64,000 bases of DNA from Lunularia cruciata (Eukaryota > Streptophyta > Marchantiopsida > Lunulariales > Lunulariaceae): positions 29,579,001-29,643,000 of the forward strand of contig OX419758.1 of the NCBI GenBank assembly GCA_948567375.1. The letters run 5' to 3'. The translations under genes and the position numbers were made by a program. The notes under the pieces were generated by a model. The model was not told where the DNA came from. It saw only the letters and a list, made by a program, of their open reading frames with translations, and searched no databases. Below are positions 1-11,725 of this stretch, piece by piece (position 1 is the stretch's first letter; each line of letters starts with the position of its first letter).

Positions 1-482
1 TCCACTCTACTTCCCTTCCCATGATCTCCTACAGGATGACTCCTCAACAGCAAAGGAAAATTGCTCGACATTACTTCATCATTAGCCCGTTTTTTATAGA
101 GTCGCATCTTCTTCGTCTCTCTTCAATTTGAGTTTCTACCGAGAAATCACACCTCTTGCATGCGCCTATCATAGTGAATTGTACTTCACGTGTATGACTG
201 CCCGTTTTGAACAATCCTTTCTTGAATTTCTTGCCCCACAGAAAGGTTGTTACACTGTCTTTGCCTCGGGTTGAGCTCCCTCCGATACGAAGACTTCTTA
301 CTTTGGGTTGTATGTTGACAAGGCAAGTTCGAGTACTTTGCCTTATGACCCAAAGCCATGTTTCCTTGGGTTTCATCCCAAAGACACTTTTCTTTGCCTT
401 CTTTGGCCATACGGGCGCAATCTGACTTCTCTATACACTTCTTCTTCTCCATTTTGAAAAAAACAAAAAATGTGGGTACCAT
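1..482 (-). mobile_element. Leader fragment of family X element (minus orientation)
   Basis: Read on the minus strand, this stretch matches the plus-strand sequence at 8193-8680 over almost its whole length. Shared blocks include a GCCTTGTCAACAT core (near 330) and GAGGTGTGATTTCTC (near 150). The match starts at the junction motif ATGGTACCCACATTTTT (466-482 on the minus strand). In the 8.2 kb copy the same leader runs on into a coiled-coil protein, so here the coding part would lie left of the window. The right edge is cut exactly where gypsy copy 1 begins. Small open frames here are not convincing genes. Confidence 0.6.
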
Positions 483-1084
483 AGGTGGATTGTAGATTTT
501 GGGGATTAAGGTGCTTTTGGGCAAAGTCTCAACTTTTAGATGTAGACTTGAAATTTCTACACATGATAGCTTGGGTTATCCACCAGTAAGCACACTTGAA
601 ATTATTGTGAGAGCTACAATGCCCATTGGGCTAAAAGTTTTGAAAGTTGATAGGGTACACTGCTCCTACGACTACATGCTCTTTGGAAAATTGTAGAGAC
701 TGCCATTTCTTCAATTTCAGTGGATTGTAATGGAACTTTCCAAGAAAATTCAGTGCATTGTGTCCTACTTGTTGATAAAAAAATTAGAGAGAGATCATTC
801 TTGCACAAAGAGTTATGAGTTTTTAAAGTGAGGGAGGTGGTTTTCAGACCAAATCTGAAATATGTGTGTTAAATAGAAAGGTGTCTATGCCAAATGGCTC
901 CATGAAAAGATCTAAAATTTGGAAAGGAGGGACTCCCTAGAGTTTTAATCAAGTGTGTAACATTTTAAAAGATTGTGATATACAAATTGAGAGATTTGAG
1001 TGACATTGTGAGGTAGGGTCAATGCTGTAAAGTTGAGATCTCATGCATGAGGAGTTTGAGAGCAACAAAAAGCATGTTTGAGTG

Positions 1085-1582
1085 TTTAGATTCATCTGGG
1101 AACATGGAGGGTCATCAAGAGTGGAAATTGCAACTATGCAAGGTTCCCTAAGAGTTTGAGGTGATTTTAGGGGTGGATTTGAGGAAAAGAGAGTTTAGAA
1201 TGGAATTTGAAGAGAGTGTTGAGAGGATTCAAAAATCTACACCACTTGGAGGAAAGAGTGAGTCTAAGTGCTTTCTATGTGGGGAGAAGAGATATTAAGC
1301 AAGTTCATGTCTATTGACCTTTGAGAGCAAGAGATTGATGGAAAGGAGTGGATTACATGACTTGGGTTTACATGTTGGACCTTCTCTACCAAGATTGGGA
1401 AGGAGAAGATCTAAAACCAAGGAGTTGTACGAGGTTTGTGGAGTTAAAGGATTTCCAAAAGGACATGAGTGTAGTGGAGTAAAAGCACTTTTGGAGACTT
1501 TGGTAAAAGATCTTGGAGAGAGTCTTAGTACAACTATAGAAATACTACCACCTTCATCAGCTAGTTCTCAAGATGAGTCATG
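1085..1582 (+). pseudogene. Broken leader zinc-knuckle ORF (copy 1)
   Basis: Copy of the accessory ORF that is intact at 38050-38547. The N-terminal part (KREFRMEFEESVERIQK) is recognisable. The first knuckle starts CFLCGEK and then hits TAA near 1297, where the intact copy has the His codon. Downstream of that stop the second cluster, CEVCGVKGFPKGHEC, is still readable in an open frame from 1314. Non-functional, but it shows that both Cys/His clusters belong to the ancestral sequence. Confidence 0.7.
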
Positions 1583-1813
1583 AAGATAATCTTTCAACTT
1601 ATGGATAAACTATCTATGAGGGTTTGATTAATATACACTCTAGGATTTGATGTTGCTATAGAAATCTTAGAGCAACCTTGAAAATTTGTGTTCTCTGGGG
1701 TAGATTACTCTCAAATGGTGTTAGTCATGTATATACTCTATTAGTTATAGAGCAAGAGAAAAGAAAAGAGAAAAAGAAAAAGTGAGAGGAAAGAAAGATA
1801 ATGAGGGGTTAAG

Positions 1814-4800
1814 ATAGGGAAACTTCCGGTTTTCTTTGTCAAGGATGGAGAAGATGTGGAGGTCTTTGTGAGAGACTTCAAGAGAGCTTGCGTAAGAAAC
1901 AATGAGAGGAAGAAGAATGAGTGGGCTTCATTATTACCAGATTTCTTTGGGGATGCAACACTTACATGGTATGAGTCAGAATACCAAAAGAGAGAGAAGA
2001 GAGATGGGCAAGAAGAGTCTGGGGAGATTTTGACTTTAGCATCCATTGAGAAATACCTTCTAGATAAGAGTTATGAGATATTGATGAGTGAAGTTACCTT
2101 TCTCAAGCAAGGAGATGGAGAGAAAGTGAGAGTCTATGTGGAAAGAGTAGAAAAGTTAGAGTCCAAATTTTGCATAGTGTTGAGGAAGGGTGGAGATGAT
2201 GTGGAGACTACTATGATTGGCATAGGAGCTATGCTTACCAAGAATTTTGTGGGAGGATTGAGACCACAAATAAGAAGCAAGGTGAGATATGAGAAACCTT
2301 CTTCCAAGTTTGAAATTATCAAGATTGCAATTCGTATGGAGGAGATTTTGGATGGAGATGAGAGTGATTTGGTGGTGAAGGAGGTTGTGCATCCTCCTCA
2401 AGGTTACAAGTATGGAAGAACTTCTGATATTTTGGTAGCAAGGGTTGCACCACAAGTAGTAGTTGCTCCAATTCTTAGACCACTACCAAAAGATTCACTT
2501 CAAACCATCACAAAACAACTTGTAGATCTTAAGATCAATGTGGTACAACTATGGGAGAAGAGAGAGGTGGATCAGAATGTAGGGAGAGGGCCTAGGAGTT
2601 ATGGAAACTATCCTTATAAAGGAGGCCAACCAGGCAATAATTTCAATGATAGAAATTGTTTTGGTTGTGGAGGAAGAGGCCATATCCAAAGGAATTGCCC
2701 AAATTCCACTTACCATGGAAGAAGGGGTTATGAGGGAGCCAATAGAGGGAAAGAAGGAGATAGTGAAATCCAAGTGGTTCCTAATCCAAAAAAGGTAAGG
2801 AGATAACATCTATAGATGTGGTTGAGAGCAAGTATGAGAAGGGAGGGTGCTCAAACTCCAAGAGTCTTAATTTGGAGCTTGTGGCACAAGAGAAGAGAGA
2901 GCTTGTTTTGTAGAGGATGTGCACTCTTTTCAAGGATTTACTCCTAGCACAAATAATCTTATGTCTACTAGGAGCACTTGCACCTCAACACCATCAACAA
3001 CAAAGACTCCAAGAAAGAAGTTGAGAATGGAGCATTTCTTGATATCAAAGCAACAATGGAACTACAATGTCTTGGAGGATGTTGGTAGTCACAAAGCTAA
3101 CATCACAATGGGCCAATTGATTGCTTTGAACCCTACCTTGAGAAAGGAGCTTAGAGGTGGTTTGAGTTCTACAAGGATCAAGAGGAAGAAGAAGACAAAA
3201 GCTCTAGTATCAATGGGGGTGGTGGATGCCAAGCCAGCACCATGGGTAGCTTGTGAATATGCTTCCAAGATTGATGTCAGAGTGAATGGTTACAACATCA
3301 AGGATGCATTGGTTGATGGAGGATCAACACTAAATGCCATGTCAAAAAGGTTTATGAAGAAGTTGGGTATGATACACTCAAGACCTTCAACATTTGTGGT
3401 GAGCAAGGCAAACAAGCAACAAGTTTGATCTGTAGGGGTGATGGATAAAGTGGTAGTTTCAATTATGGAAGTTCAAAATCTCATGACTTTCCAAGTCTTG
3501 AAGGATTCAAGCTATGACTTACTTCTTGGGAGGCCATGGTTGAGAGCAGCACACACAACTGATTGATGGCACAAAGGGTACTTGAGGATTGGGCCATCAA
3601 ACCAAAGAGTCACTGTTCTTGTGACTAACACCACCAACACTTCACATTCAGATACACCATCTTCTGATAATTGGGAATCAGATTTTGAAGAAGGAGCTTC
3701 AGGTGTGGACACAAGCATGGAGGAGGAGACTTCCACGGAGGAGGATGAATCTGAATCTGATTCAAATGTGTATCCCTTGTGTGCTATGGATTTTGCACCT
3801 AAGCCAGAGGTTTTGAAGGACCCAAATAAATCACCATTGACACTTGAGGAGGTAGAGAGAAGGTTATCTACCCTCAAGTATGGCCCAAATGTTACCAAGG
3901 AGGAGAAGGTGAGATTTGAGGATATTGTTTGCAAGTTCATCCATGTGTTTGCTTTTAGTTACAAGGATTTGAAGGAAGTCACCTTGGAGGAGCACAAGAT
4001 AGAGGTGGAGTCACATGCAAGACCAATCTGCCAAAAACAACATCGCATTAGCCCACCAACATCTTTGGTTGTGAAGGAGGAGTTTGATAAGCTCAAGGAG
4101 GCTGGATTTATCTTTGAGGTAGAGAATTCAGAATGGGTGTCTCCAATTGTCATTGTGAAGAAAAAGAATGGCAAGATTTGGGTATGTGTGGATTACAAGA
4201 AGCTCAATGCTGTTACCAAGAAGGACTATTACCCATTGCCATTCATTGATGAGATCTTGGAGGAGGTTGCAGGTCATGAGAGGTACAGTTTTAGAGATGG
4301 TTATAGTGGATATAACCAAATCAAGATTGCACCTGAGCATCAACAACTCACCACATTCACCACATCTTGGGGAGCTTATGCTTTCAAGGTCATGCCTTTT
4401 GGGCTTTGCAATGCTCCAGCCACATTCCAATGGTTCATGAACAAGGTATTTGAACATTTCATTGGGAAGTTTGTGAGAGACTTCATTGATGACTTTTGTG
4501 TCTATGGGAGCAAGGAGGAGCACTTTGAACACCTAATCAAAGTCTTGCAATGCTTGGATGAGGCAAATGCATCACTCAACCCAAAGAAGTACATTTTTGG
4601 ATGTGAAGAAGGTCTACTTTTGGGGCACATCATCTCCATGGATGGAATAACGGTTGATCTTGAGAAGGTGAGGAAAATCTCAGACCTTCCATTCCCTTCA
4701 AGCTTGACAAAGTTACGCCAATTATTGGGGATGGCTGGATACTATAGGAGGTTCATCTTCTCATTTTCCAACAAGGCTTATGCATTGACCATCTACATGA

Positions 4801-5733
4801 AGAAGGATGTAGATTACATGGTGATTTTGGAGGACAAGGAGGCTCTCAAAGCTTTTGAGGAGCTCAAGCAATCCCTTGTTGTAGCTCCAATTCTTGCTAA
4901 ACCTGATTGGAGTAAGCCTTTCATCCTCTACACTGATGCTTCTAATGTAGCTATAGGATGCAGTCTTAGTCAAGTAGACCAAGATGGGCATGATCATGCA
5001 ATAGCTTATGCTAGTAGACAGATGGTTTCAGCAGAGAAGAACTACTTTGTCATAGAGAGAGAAGGGTTGGCAGTGATCTTTGGTCTCAAGAAGTCCACAC
5101 ACTACTTGATTGGAGGGAAAGCCACCATTATCACGGATCACAAGGCTTTGAAGTACATCTTCAACAAGCGTAATGTTGAAGGGAGACTAGCAAGGTGGAT
5201 AATACTCTTGTCTGAGTATGATATGACTACACCATTGAGGATAGGCCAGGAAAGAAACATGCAAATGATGATTTGTTATCTAGAGCCTATGATCATGATG
5301 GAGATGAGCCAGTGGATGATTCCTTCCCAGATGAGGAGCTCATGACAATCTCAGTCACTCAAGAGGTTCCAATGGAGTACAAGGAGGTTGTGGATCTTGT
5401 GACAGCAAGATCTAGACCTTACACAATGGTGGAGGATATTCTTTTTCACCAAGGAGCAAATGGTCTACTTGAAAGAGCCGTGGGTAAGGAAGAGTCTATC
5501 CTACTCATAAAGGAGTTTTATGAAGGTTTAGTATGTGGAGGACACTTTGCAAGAAAGGTGATTACTTTCAAGATTCTAGATGCACCTTACCATTGGAGAA
5601 GGATTTTCAAGGATTGTCTTGATTATTGCAAAACTTGTTATGTTTTTTAAGCTTTTGCTAGAAAGTCTACATCCACTCCACCACTTAGATCAATTCTATT
5701 GCTAGGACCTTTTGAGAAGTAGGATATTGATTT
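1814..5733 (+). pseudogene. Gag-Pol pseudogene, copy 1
   Basis: Homologous to the intact 1608-residue Gag-Pol. The initiator is ATA (1814) instead of ATG. Gag stays open to about 2806, with CCHC knuckle CFGCGGRGHIQRNC at about 2667-2708. A one-base loss near 2795 shifts the frame. In-frame stops follow at about 2911, 3426 (CGA to TGA) and 3564 (CGA to TGA). RT and RNase H are then open to 5345 and keep FIDDF (about 4484-4498) and YTDAS. A 4-bp insertion near 5223 and a deletion of about 50 bp near 5402 disrupt the RNase H-integrase linker. Integrase ends at 5733, before the second catalytic Asp. Confidence 0.9.
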
Positions 5734-8205
5734 TGATCGCTACAGTTTCTCGCCCAGAATGAACCTTGCACCTCTTTGGACAAGGGCACAAAAGGCCTTT
5801 CCTCCTCAAGAGCAATGTCATAGACATATGCTTCTCTGGTGTCATCTTCTAGTTTTTTCTTGTTCAAGTTCTAGGCCATAAGTGCTGACTTCTTCTTCCG
5901 CCCCATTCTCGTCCTCGTATAGCAAAGACATGTGAGGTCCTTCCTTGTAGAACCACTTCTTCTTTGCCTTGACCAAGATAAGATCCCGCACATCTTTTTG
6001 CAAACTACCAAAGAACTCCTCATTTGTGAACCCTCTCACCTCTTGTTCCCAGAACTTCTTAGCAATTTCTTGAGGATCAAGTTCCATATCTATATCTCAG
6101 CTCAATAGCCAATCCGGTCCTTTCCTAAGAGATCTCTCTCCAAGTTTTTGGTTTGATGCTCCATCTATGTCCATTTGGGACTCCTTTCCACCCCTTGAAC
6201 TCTAGTCTTTACCCTTCTGAGTGTTGCTAAACTGCACTTCCTTCCTTCTAATCTGCCTTCTCTCCGGTTCCACTCGATGTTGCTTCTCCTTTGCTTGTCC
6301 TTCACTCTTTGCCCGCTGATCAGCCTTTCACTTCTCCTCAACCATTGCATCCCAAGTAGCACCAACCTTCAATGTGATAGATGTTATTGCTATTGGTGCA
6401 TCCCACCCTGATTTTCTCTGGACCTGCTCTGCAAGTCTTCTCTTTTCCACTTTGCCCACATCTGCCCTTCATTTCTTCTTGCTCACTACATTGTACACAC
6501 CAAGCTCAAAAGCAGCAACTGCCATGCCTACTTTCCATTTACCCATGTGTCTCTCCAGTAGAGCCTTCATGCCCCTCTATTCCTGTTCAATGGTATTATC
6601 TCCCCAATATCATAGAAGGCTATCTTCTTCATTCCGGGTTCCCCAACAAACTTCACCCATTGCTTGCACAATGCTTCTAATAGCTCCAGACAATCTCTTT
6701 TGGTATGACTCTTGCTGTCACACCACATGCACCCATAGGTCTGCCTCCTCTCTCCACTTGTTTTCATAGTGCTACTTCCACTCTGCAGCTGGTCAACCTT
6801 GGTGGTCAAAATCTTCAGTCCTTCCATCAGCCATGAAATCTCATCAATTGCTCCCTCTTTGGTTACCTCATTCACTCACTATTTTGTAACACCCATTTGT
6901 GCATGTGCATGATCTTTAGCTTGGTATTACAAGTACTTGAGAGATATTATTTATATAGAGATAAAGGATGGTTCTACATTAGTCATGATTAGCTAAAGTT
7001 ATTCATAGCTAAGATAGACGGGACCTTACTTTAGAGGAAGTGGGAAAGATAAGCACCACTATTTTGGATTCTAGTGTGTTGACTTGGTATTATTCCTAGG
7101 TGTTTGGCTTTGAGGAAAGAGTTGAGAACTCTTAGACCCGCAAGCCTTTTTGTTTTGGATTCTTCTATAGTCCAAGGATAGCCCATGTGAAGGAATCCTT
7201 GACTTAGTGGTTGGGTCAAGATAAGATCACATGCTAGTTGAATATGCCCATGTGAATGGATATTCCTTTCTACTTTTTGACTTTACTTGACTTTTAGTCT
7301 AGTAACTTGAGTTACTACGGTAATTAGTAACTTTGGTACGTAACTATTTCACAAGTATATAAACAAGGGGTGCTGAGGTACTCATCATCCTTTCATATGC
7401 AACTATCTCTCTCTCTCATTGAGTTCTCTAGTGAGCAATGTCTTGAGTCTTGGAGTGTTAGCCTTGGAGGAGTATGATGGAGTTGGGATTCCTTGCTTTC
7501 TTAGTCTATGGTGCGCTACCATAATAGCCATCAGAGGTTCATCTTGAGTGAGAGACAGGCCGGCTCACAGTTCCACCTTCTCTCGGCTGGGTCCAACAAG
7601 ACTGCTCCAAACCGGTGCCTTGGCTATAGCTTCTTCATCTAGTTCTTTCTCCCTCCTCCTATGGCTCTCACCTAAACAATAGCCTCCTCAATCTTCTTTC
7701 ATTCAACTATTCCTAGGCAGTCAGGTTGAAGCAAGTCAAGCGCATACTCCAACTCATCTTGCAAATGGCTAATTGTAGCTTGTAGGAAATAGTTAGACCA
7801 CTCTAATTTTATTGCCTCAGCCTTGCAGGTTGACAATTGTCCTAGCTTTTTATTAATCTCCCTCAAGAGATCCTACGGCCCCAAGCTCTTGCTCCTATCA
7901 TTCACCCAATCCAAGAACATGGCTTGGGTGACCCGATCCACATCTTGCAGCAAAAATTCTTCTTTCATCATATGTGAGAATTCCTCCCATTTTGCAGCCT
8001 CTTCCACTAAACTCTCAACCACCTCCTGATTTCAAGCTCCGCCAGGGTAGGGAACCTTGCAATGGCAACCTTCTCAAGGTCATGAAGCTTAACCTCTCTC
8101 TAGTAGACTTCAAGTACTTAGTTACATCCTTCTGATCAAACTCTCCTTGTTGGTCCACCACTGTGCACAGACACTTTGTGACTTGGGAAGATATGGTACC
8201 CACAT
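5734..8205 (-). pseudogene. Decayed gag of an unrelated LTR retrotransposon
   Basis: Minus-strand coding remnant read from 8205 down to 5734. The N-terminal part reads like a plant retroelement capsid, with segments such as EFDQKDVTKYLK (about 8140) and VTQAMFLDWVNDRSKSLG (about 7900). A CCHC knuckle CMWCDSKSHTKRDC lies at 6690-6731, followed by a basic linker and an acidic segment (5842-6087, MELDPQEIAKKFWEQ). Stops and shifts are frequent and a family 1 LTR interrupts it at 6885-7569. No protease or RT follows because copy 1 abuts it. It is clearly different from the family 1 gag. I cannot name the lineage. Confidence 0.65.
6885..7569 (+). repeat. Solo LTR of family 1
   Basis: A complete LTR of about 685 bp starts TGTAACACCC and ends GGCCGGCTCACA. 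It carries the family TATA box (TATATAAA near 7356) and has neither PBS nor leader after it. It interrupts the minus-strand gag remnant, whose reading frames continue on both sides. No clean target-site duplication is seen (left TATTT, right GTTCC). It therefore arose by LTR-LTR recombination followed by decay, or by recombination between two elements. Confidence 0.85.
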
Positions 8206-11200
8206 TTTTTTTCTTATTTTTGGAAGAAGAAGTGTACAGAAGAAGTCATATTGCACCTATATGACATCAGAAGGTGAAGAATGGTGTCTTCAGGTTGTAA
8301 CCCGAGGAAAAGTGACTTTGTATCAAAAGATGAAGTACTTGGATTGCCTTGTCAACATTCAACCCGGAGTCAGGAGACTTCGGCGTGGGTGTGCTCAACC
8401 TAAAGTAAGGATAGTGTAACAACTTTCCTTTGGGATTGGACATTCAAGAAGGTACCACACACAAAAATGGCTGGCCTATGAGCAAGGGAAAATTGATAGT
8501 GACAAGAGCATGAAGGAGGTGTGATTTCTCAATAGAAACTCAAAGTGAAGAAAGACGGAGAAGGTGTGCCACTATAAGACTCAAGATAGAGACTAAAAGA
8601 TGACAAGTAATTTTACATCGCCATTAAGGAGTAGTCCTGAGGGAGATTGTGGGAAAGGAAGTGTAGTAAGAGACACACTGGTGTGTTGAGAAGAAGTTAG
8701 GAGAGTTAGTCTAGGAATCAGTTGGAAGAGTAACCACCAACCCAGAGAAGAGGAGAGTAAGATGGGAGGTGGGAAGAAGAACTTGGAATTTGTAGTGAGA
8801 AATCATGCAATTTGGAGATAAGATGTGATTGCCATAATTGAAGTCTTGATCAGGCTTTGGATCACATTCATGGCATGGAACTGGAACATGAGCTCTCTAG
8901 GTTTCATGATTGAGATCATTGAGAGTAAATGTCTTGATGGGCCCAAGGGAGAAGATAAGAGAGGAAATCCAACTCGCTGGACAGAGTTAGACTAGAGGTT
9001 AGTCCTCAGAAGAGAGGCAGGTGAAGAGCAGGGAGCTACATTCTTGGGGAAAGGAGATGTAGCTGAAGAAACCCAAGAAGTGAGAGATGCCTTCTCTTCA
9101 AAGCGCACAAAGAATGGTTACAAAGTTGAGAGCTATAAGGACTATGTAAGGAGAGGCATCATAAGTGCAATGATGGCTATCTTGAAGCCGGAGCAAATTA
9201 CTTATGTGATGAAACATCAAGTTGTGTTCTTCCATAAGATGTTTGCAAGAGAACCGATCAATTGGGCAAAGTGTTTTCATCAGCGTACAAGGTGTGGAAC
9301 TTGCAGGACAAGTCACCTCCACACTACATTGTGCCATTTGTAGCACACTTCTACCTGGGGCTGAATTTGCTGAACGCGGCGGAGAGACATAAGATGGTAT
9401 CGCACTTCCACCTTGATTTGAGAAGAGATGGTGCTGCGGAGGAGCAGCAATACATCTTGCAGATAAGGAGTAGTGATGAGTACTACACGCAGACGGGGTA
9501 AAGCATGCAATTGAAAGTGAACACTCTAAAGTCAAAGAAGAGGAGTCAAGGGAAGAAGAAGAAGTTGCGGTGATGAGATCTTGGAAGACCAGGAAGATGA
9601 ACGTGAGAAAAGACTTGGTGGTAATCACGTCATCAAGAGAAGAATTAGAAGGCAAAGCCAAATACAAGTCAAAAGACTTGGAGAAGGAGGAAGAACATGA
9701 ATTCACATTAAAAAGTGGTGAAGCAAGCAGCAAGAGTGACGATGGAGTAGAGATGCAATTGGTACCCAAGGAGGAAGAAGGAAAGCTAGAAATGGATGAA
9801 GAATGTAACCCGAGACCCAAAGACAAAGTTCTAGAGAAGGACAAGAAGAGGGTGACCATTCAAAGAGGGGTCCATTCCAAAAGGAAAGTGAAGTATGAAG
9901 TGGGACTGAGTAAGAGAATGGAAGAGGAAAGTGGAAGTTCAGGGAGCGAAGAATCCATTCCAATAAGGCAATTGTGGCTAAGAAGGTACGTTTCAAGTGA
10001 AGAAGAAGCAAAGAAGGAGAAAAGCCTGCAAGTCAAGGTACATCAGAGTGAAGGAGTAGAGTATTTGCGGGAGGTTGTATGCTCATTGTTAACAAAGTTG
10101 GAGCAGAAGAAGAAAGAGATGCACTCAAAGTGTCCAAAAGTGAAGATTGTGTTGTAGGTGTTAGCAAGATTAGAGGAGGAGAACTCGGAGTTGAAGAAGA
10201 GTATAATCCAAGGTGAGAAGGAGAGGGAAGTACTACGAGTAGATGCAATAATACAAAATCAAGTGGTTGAAAATTTAAAGAAGGATGTTAGAAGTAGAGA
10301 GCGAGTAGTAGAGCAGAATGTCATAACAAGGGAAAGATAGATAGCGGAGTATGAAATCTTGAAACAGTAGTTTGCTAATTGACAACTAGAAATTATCCAT
10401 GCTATGGCAAGAGTAGCAGAGAAGGAGCAAGAGCTTGATAGAGTGATGGAGAGTGTAGAAGAGAAGAAGCAGCTCTGGCAAAGGGAGTTGACAGTGAGAT
10501 ATAGAGAAGAAGAAAGATTTTGGGAGCTATTTTGTAATCTGGAGGAGAAGATTGTTCAGAAGGAGAAGGAGAAGGAGACTATGAAAGCCAAATTCGAGGC
10601 TCAACTGGCAATGTATAGGGAAGATTGGCTGGCGGATAGGGAACATGAGAGGAGACTTGAGCCATTGAGGGAGATTGTCACTAAGATGAATGCGATGTTG
10701 AGTATAGAAGCTAGTGTAAGAATTGAAGAAATGAGGTTGCACAAGTTGAAGTTGTTGGTATAGGAGACAAAGAGGAGAAATGCAAAGGATAAAGATTTGA
10801 ACAGTTTGTTGATTAGTCTCTGAACTTGTGTAGATAAGAAGATATTGGAAGTAGAAGACAATATCACGATCAGATTAGATTTAGTAAAGTTGGAGAAAGA
10901 TAAAACTTTGGAAGGATGTAAGAGCGAAGCCCAAATTAGATGACATAGGAGTATAGATATCTTCAAAGTTATCATTGGAGATATTAGAGAAGAGTGAGTC
11001 GGGAGATAGAGAGTTAGGAAGGTTACCTATGAAAGGAATTGTAGATCAGGAAGAAGAAGTAGTATAAATAGTGAAGGATTTAGTAGTTGAAGATAGACCC
11101 GAAGATGGAGAAATTCTTGAAGGAACATTGGGTTTGGAAGCCTAGGAAGAGGTAAACATCAGATCGGAGTAGAAATAGTTTTGAGATATGAAGAGGCAGA

Positions 11201-11273
11201 TATGAAGTGGTGCATTGTCATTTTGGATATGTAGGTTTGGAAAGTTGTTGTAGAACGGTATAGTTGTTTGAGG
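8206..11273 (+). mobile_element. Family X element, plus-strand copy
   Basis: The segment begins at the junction motif (8193-8209) with a leader shared, inverted, with 1-482. It continues through a coiled-coil protein remnant and ends where family 1 copy 2 starts. From about 8790 to the end it aligns with the inverted region 57430-60060. The two regions share, for example, the block around ATTGGGTTTGGAAGCC (near 11128 and 57570). No RT or integrase is visible, so it may be a non-autonomous retroelement or only the 5' half of one. Confidence 0.6.
9044..10763 (+). pseudogene. Coiled-coil protein remnant, family X
   Basis: Several adjacent open segments (9044-9343, 9262-9501, 9570-10157, 10158-10340, 10404-10763) are separated by single stops or shifts and read as one former protein. 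The N-terminal part is globular-looking (NGYKVESYKDYVRRGI, then IVPFVAHFYLGLNLL). An acidic/basic charged region follows. A recurrent block GVEYLREVVCSLLTKLEQKK lies near 10048, then long Lys/Glu/Leu-rich helices typical of a coiled coil (for example LEEKIVQKEKEKETMKAKFE). The same order is found at 59760-57538 on the minus strand and in part at 18.3-18.8 kb. The function is unknown. A gag-like or captured host coiled-coil protein are both possible. Confidence 0.6.
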
Positions 11274-11283
11274 CTTACTTGAC

Positions 11284-11499
11284 TTGGGTTTGCATGTTGG
11301 ACCCTCTTCACCAAGATTGGGAGGGAGAAGATCTAAGACCAAGGAGTTGTGTGAGGTTTGTGGAGTTGAAAATCTTCCAAAAGAACATGAGTGTAGTGGA
11401 GTAAAATCACTTTTGGAGACTTTGGTGAAGGATCTTAGAGAGAGTCTTAGTACAGCTATAGAAATACTTCCACCTTCATCAACTAGTTCTCAGGATTAG
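11284..11499 (+). pseudogene. C-terminal fragment of leader zinc-knuckle ORF (copy 2)
   Basis: Only the last third of the accessory ORF survives. It keeps the Cys/His cluster CEVCGVENLPKEHEC and the conserved tail (SGVKSLLETLVKDL) to the stop near 11497. The first CCHC knuckle is lost because the element is 5'-truncated here. Upstream of this point the sequence belongs to family X. Confidence 0.65.
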
Positions 11500-11725
11500 T
11501 GATGGAGATAATCTTTCAATTTATGGATAAACTATCCATGAGGGTTCAATTAATATGCACTCTAGGATTTGATGTTGCTATAGAAATCTTGGAGCAACCT
11601 GAGCCTTTTGTGTTCCCTGGGGTGGATGAATCTCAAATGGTGTTAGTCATGTACATACTCTATTAGTAATGGAGTGAGAAAAGAAAAAAAAAAATTGAGA
11701 GAAAGAAAGATAGTGAGAGGTTAAG

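Larger units (their letters stand above)
482..5733 (+). mobile_element. Family 1 gypsy copy 1, truncated at both ends
   Basis: Ty3/gypsy copy without either LTR. Its left edge falls in the leader, at the point equivalent to 37447 in intact copy 6. Its right edge falls in the integrase core just after the first Asp region, where the sequence switches abruptly to an unrelated minus-strand gag. Everything between aligns with copy 6 in order: leader, zinc-knuckle leader ORF, gag, protease, RT, RNase H, start of integrase. Many stops and small indels show it is old. Confidence 0.9.

Noticed and set aside
6374-6769. 131-codon plus-strand frame
   Set aside because: Antisense of the minus-strand gag remnant with its CCHC knuckle, which explains the Ser/Pro/Leu-rich translation.
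9098-9859. 253-codon minus-strand frame rich in Ser and Leu
   Set aside because: Antisense of the Lys/Glu-rich family X protein. Low-complexity antisense of GAA/AAG codons gives long Ser/Leu/Phe frames.
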